Positions 60,150 to 64,000 of a DNA stretch of 64,000 nt are shown piece by piece; the first letter of the stretch is position 1; every line of letters starts with the position of its first letter. The translations under genes and the position numbers were made by a program. Source of the stretch: Cannabis sativa (Eukaryota > Streptophyta > Magnoliopsida > Rosales > Cannabaceae); NCBI RefSeq assembly GCF_029168945.1, contig NC_083603.1, positions 46,076,406 to 46,140,405 on the forward strand, in the 5' to 3' direction. The notes under the pieces were generated by a model. The model was given only the letters and a program-made list of their open reading frames with translations. It was not told where the DNA came from and searched no databases.

Positions 60150-60714
60150 GGGTAAATTGCGGCATAAATATCTAATGTTTTAGATTTTATACACTTAAAT
60201 ACCTAATGTTTATTTTTGGAGGCAAAAATACCTCATGTTATAATTCTCTTATACCGTTACTACCACTTCCGTTATTAACTCATAAATATGGACACGTAGA
60301 GGGCCAAAATGCATTACATTGATTTATTTTATTTTAAAATTTAATATTCTTAATATCAAAAACTAAATACTACTTGTTTTTTTTTAAAAAAAAATAAGAG
60401 AAATGCAATATTAAATTACTATAGCTGAGTGAACCGGTGTAGTATATAGAACATGTTATCGAATTGAAGTGTCAATATCATGTAAAAATTGTTATAAGAA
60501 CATTTTGATATTAAAAATATTAAGTTTTAAAATAAAATAAAAAATAAATGTAATGTATCTGAACCCTCCATGTGTCCATATTTATGAGTTAACGGAAGTG
60601 GTAGTAACGGTGTAACAGAATTATAACATTAGGTATTTTTGCCTCCAAAAATAAATATTATGTATTTAAATGTAAAAAATCTGAAACATTAAGTATTTAT
60701 GCCGCAATTTACTC
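60150..60714. mobile_element. Long-inverted-repeat MITE
   Basis: The element is about 565 bp with arms of about 215 bp. The left arm starts GGGTAAATTGCGGCATAAATA and the right ends TATTTATGCCGCAATTTACTC. Internal landmarks recur in both arms in mirror order (TTTTTGGAGGCAAAAATACC, ACCGTTACTACCACTTCCGTTA, ATAAATATGGACAC). The flanks TCTTTTAT and TTTTTTAT form an imperfect 8-bp duplication. There is no coding sequence. The superfamily is not certain. Confidence 0.8.
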
Positions 60715-62053
60715 TTTTTTTATCCACGATTTCATTTTACATTGAGATGAATTAAATTAATTAGTTTATCCTTAATTTTTTTCTTTAAGTTCTTTGCTTG
60801 AAAAGTAGTTTTTGGAGTTTTCTTTTAAAAAAAATATGTAGTTAAATGTTATTAAATATAAAATACATTAGTAGTATGTTGTTGCTATAGTTGTACTGCA
60901 TATGTGTCTTATGTAGCATTTACTTGAAGCCTTATTCTTCTTCACGAGTTATATCAGTTTTTTTATTCTATCTTTTAAAATATATCACTCAATTTTTTTT
61001 TTTTATTTTATTTTATCTCAAACATTTACATTACACAATATATTACCAAATTTTTTTTGAAATGTTAAATTTTTGGGAAAAAAACAGAAAAATACAAAAA
61101 AGAAAAAAAAATACAAAAATACTTTGGGCCGGCCCATTAAACATTTATACAGTCCACATACAAATATTTACAAAAATACCACATGCACTAAGCCTTCAGC
61201 TGTACAGAGCGAACCATGAAGATGAAGATACGCGCTCGTTTCAAAACTGTAAAACAACCAAAATGAAACCAAAACGAGAAAAATACAACTATTAATTCTG
61301 GCGAAATCAACTGGAAAAGAAGACCTGCAATGATCTAAACTGTAAATGACGAAAAAAAAATCAGAAAAACTGTTAAGAAACTGAAATTACACATTTGTTT
61401 TCTGTTTTATTCGATCAAAACAACTCCCCCTAATATCGAAATCCAGATTCATGAAATGTAGATCTGTAACAAACAGATCTGGAGCTCCCACCAAATCAAA
61501 AACAATGTATGATGTGAAATTTTTTAAAAAAACCTCATGAATAATACATCTACGTTATATACAGTTACATTTTGATTGATTACTGGTTTTCAATATAAAT
61601 ATATTTTTTAAAAAATAAAATAAGAAGAGTAAAATCGAATTAAGGTACAACCAGTTATGTATAAGTCTGTTTATTTTTTGTTTTGGTTGCCTTATAGTTG
61701 CATTATCGTTTTATGGTAGTTTATATATTATGCAAGAATTTAATTTGATGGGGACTAAGAAATAGTAGTTATACATAGTAAGTTTTGTACAAATAGTTGC
61801 ATATTAATTTTATAGTGAAATAACATATGCAAGTAGCAAAACTATAATAAAACTACAAAACAACTGCATAGAAACTAAAATACAGGAAAAACTCTTTGAA
61901 CATCAACATCCATGATAAATCTCATTGTTACCCATTGATGATATAAAAATGGACAGGAAACAACTAGATAAAAAACATATTAAAAAAAAATACATACAGA
62001 AGGTGTAAAATTTCAAAAAATGGGGGAAAACCAAAAAGAAACCGAAAACAAAC
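60715..62053. other. AT-rich stretch without recognised gene
   Basis: Only short low-complexity frames occur. A small palindrome AGATCTGTAACAAACAGATCT lies at about 61461. A weak similarity between 61068-61110 and the complement of 62735-62775 may mark terminal repeats of a transposon that encloses the exon at 62054-62299. Confidence 0.35.
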
Positions 62054-62299
62054 CTCGGTTCGAACATCAGCACCAACATTAGTTTTTTTCCCAGAAACGT
62101 CTTCAGCCATGATCAACTTCAACCTTCCTTTTCCTATTCTCAGAAGTTGGGGAAATTTTCTAAGAAATATAAACTTTAAATTTTTTTCTTCGCAGGTCCA
62201 CGACCCCTGTTTCAATACAGGCAGAGCAAAGTCGGAGTCATCATCTTCTACAACTGGGTATTTTCCTTTGGACTTATTTACTACAGATTTAACACTCAT
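62054..62299 (-). CDS. Candidate first exon of an unknown protein
   Basis: An ATG at 62299 (minus) opens exactly 82 codons ending at GAACCGAG followed by GTTTGT, a good splice donor in phase 0. The product starts MSVKSVVNKSKGKYPVV, then has an acidic patch (EDDDSDF), a middle with CEEKNLK and RKFPQLLRIGKGRL, and ends GADVRTE. It looks like a basic and acidic nuclear-type N-terminus. I do not recognise the family. No second exon was found to the left, so it may be a captured or orphaned exon. Confidence 0.35.
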
Positions 62300-62344
62300 T
62301 TTCAAATTTTTTTGGGCAATGGAGAAGGGGACGATGAAGAACAA

Positions 62345-63104
62345 GTAATAGCCATGAATATATATAAGTTCAGACCAAAGAAAACAGATGACAAATAGTT
62401 ATGGAAAATCGGTTAATGAAAGTTAGAAAAGAAAATGATATAAAATTGGGTAGTGAAAAAGTGGGTTTTGATTGTGGTTAGGAAAGTATATCAGTTATGG
62501 AGATTTTTTTTTTAAAAAAAAAAAAAAAAAAAAACTCGAAAAGATAATGAAAAAAAAAGAAGGAAAAAAAGATAGGGAAAGCATGGATTGATAGGTGTCA
62601 ATCAGCTGACGTGTGTAGTGACCTCACTTGCATTTAAAGAGTGACATTATGTGTATAGTGTGTGTAAGTAGTAAAATTGTAAATAAAAAAACTTAAAGTG
62701 TACAAAAGTAACAGCTGCCGTGTAGGAGTATATATGTAATAAAAAAGCCATTTTGTATTTTTGATGTAAAAATTTCTAAATTTTTATTTTATTAATTTTA
62801 AATATATAATAGTAATATTACACATATTCTCATATATAGAAAAAAAAAATTAAAATTCCAAATAATTAATAAAATATATTTAAATCAATGAATAAGTTTT
62901 ATATATAAATGGAGAACACGAATTGTAAATTTTAAGAAAACTTAAAAATAAAAAATTGAAAATGAAAAAAAGAGTTTAGAGCCTAGGATATTTTTAGTTT
63001 AGTTTTTAAAATATTTTAAAGAATCTTTATATTAAAATATTTGATATGAGTGCTCAAATTGATCTTTGGTTTAGTTTACTTATTCAAATTGCTGACTGAT
63101 AATT
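62345..63104. other. AT-rich stretch
   Basis: No gene is recognised. A T10/A19 mirror run lies at 62506-62534. Confidence 0.4.
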
Positions 63105-63766
63105 AAGGGTGTTCATCTAATTTAATCCGCATTATTTTGTTTATAGTGTATTTGATTCACACTAAGTGGGGATTTCATATTTTGAATCCAATCCAAGCTC
63201 AAATCTTATTTTGAATCGATTATTTTTTAATATTTATAAAAAAATATTTTTTTTACATAACTAGCTACAAAATAAATTAAATTATTGTTATTTTTTGTCT
63301 CTAACAATAAATTAAAATAAATAAAATAACAAATAATAAATTTAAAGGAAGAAAAAAAAATTATGTATAAAGAAATGTTTAATTTTTTTATGTAGAAAAA
63401 TAATTGTACATAAGATGTAATATATGTTTGATCTATTAAGTTTTGAAATATATTTGTATTATATGTATTAGATTTTAAAATTATTTTTTTTATACTAAAA
63501 TATTAATTGTATATATAATTTTTAAAATTATTTTTTATAAATATATATGGATTGGATTGGATCAGTTACTTTTATATGTCAATCAGTATCTAATTCCCAC
63601 AAGTACGAATTTTGAGTTTTCTAATCTAAGTCAATTCGCACAAGTATGATTTTGATTTTTCTAATCTAATTCAAACTCTACAAATATAAATATTTATACT
63701 TTATGAATTAAATTGGATTAGATAGTTCGAATTGAATTTAATTGAATATTTTATCAACACGGCTGT
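63105..63766. mobile_element. hAT-like MITE
   Basis: The 662-bp element is bounded by a perfect 8-bp duplication TGATAATT (63097-63104 and 63767-63774). The ends are imperfect inverted repeats (AAGGGTGTTCATCTAA and the complement of TTATCAACACGGCTGT). Subterminal motifs TCTAATCTAA and AATTGGATTAGAT repeat in both senses. It encodes nothing. Confidence 0.7.
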
Positions 63767-63774
63767 TGATAATT

Positions 63775-64000
63775 GGCCCACAGCCACATAGGGTCTTCTT
63801 ATAAGCAAAGCAATCCTTTTATTTATTTATGCTGCTGGCAGTGAGCCCAACTCAAGCGAGTGGCACACTAAAAACAAAGCATTTCATTACATTACAAAAG
63901 ATAGGGAAAAAAAAAAAACTCAATTAAAAAAATACAATCAAAATACGTTATTGTTATTATTATTATTAGAGAAATTATCCTATATACTATTTTTATAATT
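63775..64000. other. Window edge, nothing recognised
   Basis: AT-rich sequence with a TTA triplet run (63950-63968). No gene or element is supported. Confidence 0.4.

Overview
The window is nuclear DNA of a dicot-type plant. The grounds are an intron-rich, plant-type peroxisomal copper amine oxidase gene, a Cassandra-like element carrying 5S rRNA-like sequence, plant copia and gypsy LTR retrotransposons, plant LINE remnants and AT-rich MITEs. The species cannot be fixed from sequence alone. Roughly the first 50 kb is a retrotransposon nest. The only clearly functional host gene lies at about 52.9-57.9 kb on the + strand.

Layout from left to right. 1-1287 is unassigned. 1288-7582 is an old, truncated gypsy element (+): a 5' LTR that contains a nested 721-bp Cassandra-like element, a primer-binding site, decayed gag and RT/RNase H, and the start of integrase. 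7836-8368 is a hAT-type MITE with a perfect 8-bp target duplication. 9330-19482 is a LINE (-) split by two later insertions: a 1.49-kb solo LTR (11041-12529) and a young, almost complete 5.04-kb copia element (13940-18980). 19483-22836 holds truncated LTR material, and 22840-25200 an inverted-motif region with a Mutator-like coding scrap.

28276-50389 is a gypsy element (-) whose two LTRs differ strongly by eye. It was later invaded by a 12.55-kb copia-type element (30196-42749), which itself carries a 2.3-kb solo LTR (37153-39477), and by a second solo LTR of the same family (43158-45449). At 50390 another gypsy LTR abuts and truncates its 5' LTR.

The host gene encodes a 792-residue copper amine oxidase in 12 exons, with copper ligands, topaquinone tyrosine and catalytic aspartate all present and a C-terminal AKL peroxisomal signal. 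One intron is GC-AG. The promoter holds a degenerate tandem array of about 150-195 bp units, each carrying a G-box (CACGTG), ending at the TATA box. An out-of-frame upstream ATG overlaps the main start. Beyond the gene lie a LINE 3' end (59379-59835), a 565-bp long-hairpin MITE (60150-60714), an orphan candidate exon (62054-62299, -) and a second hAT-like MITE (63105-63766).

Target-site duplications allow the insertions to be ordered, and several decayed proteins show specific lost catalytic residues. No bacterial-type system, CRISPR array or operon is present. The best candidates for new biology are the covarying hairpin minisatellite and conserved block in the gypsy LTRs, the twin hairpins behind the copia primer-binding site, the 5S-bearing miniature element with asymmetric LTRs, and the G-box tandem promoter.
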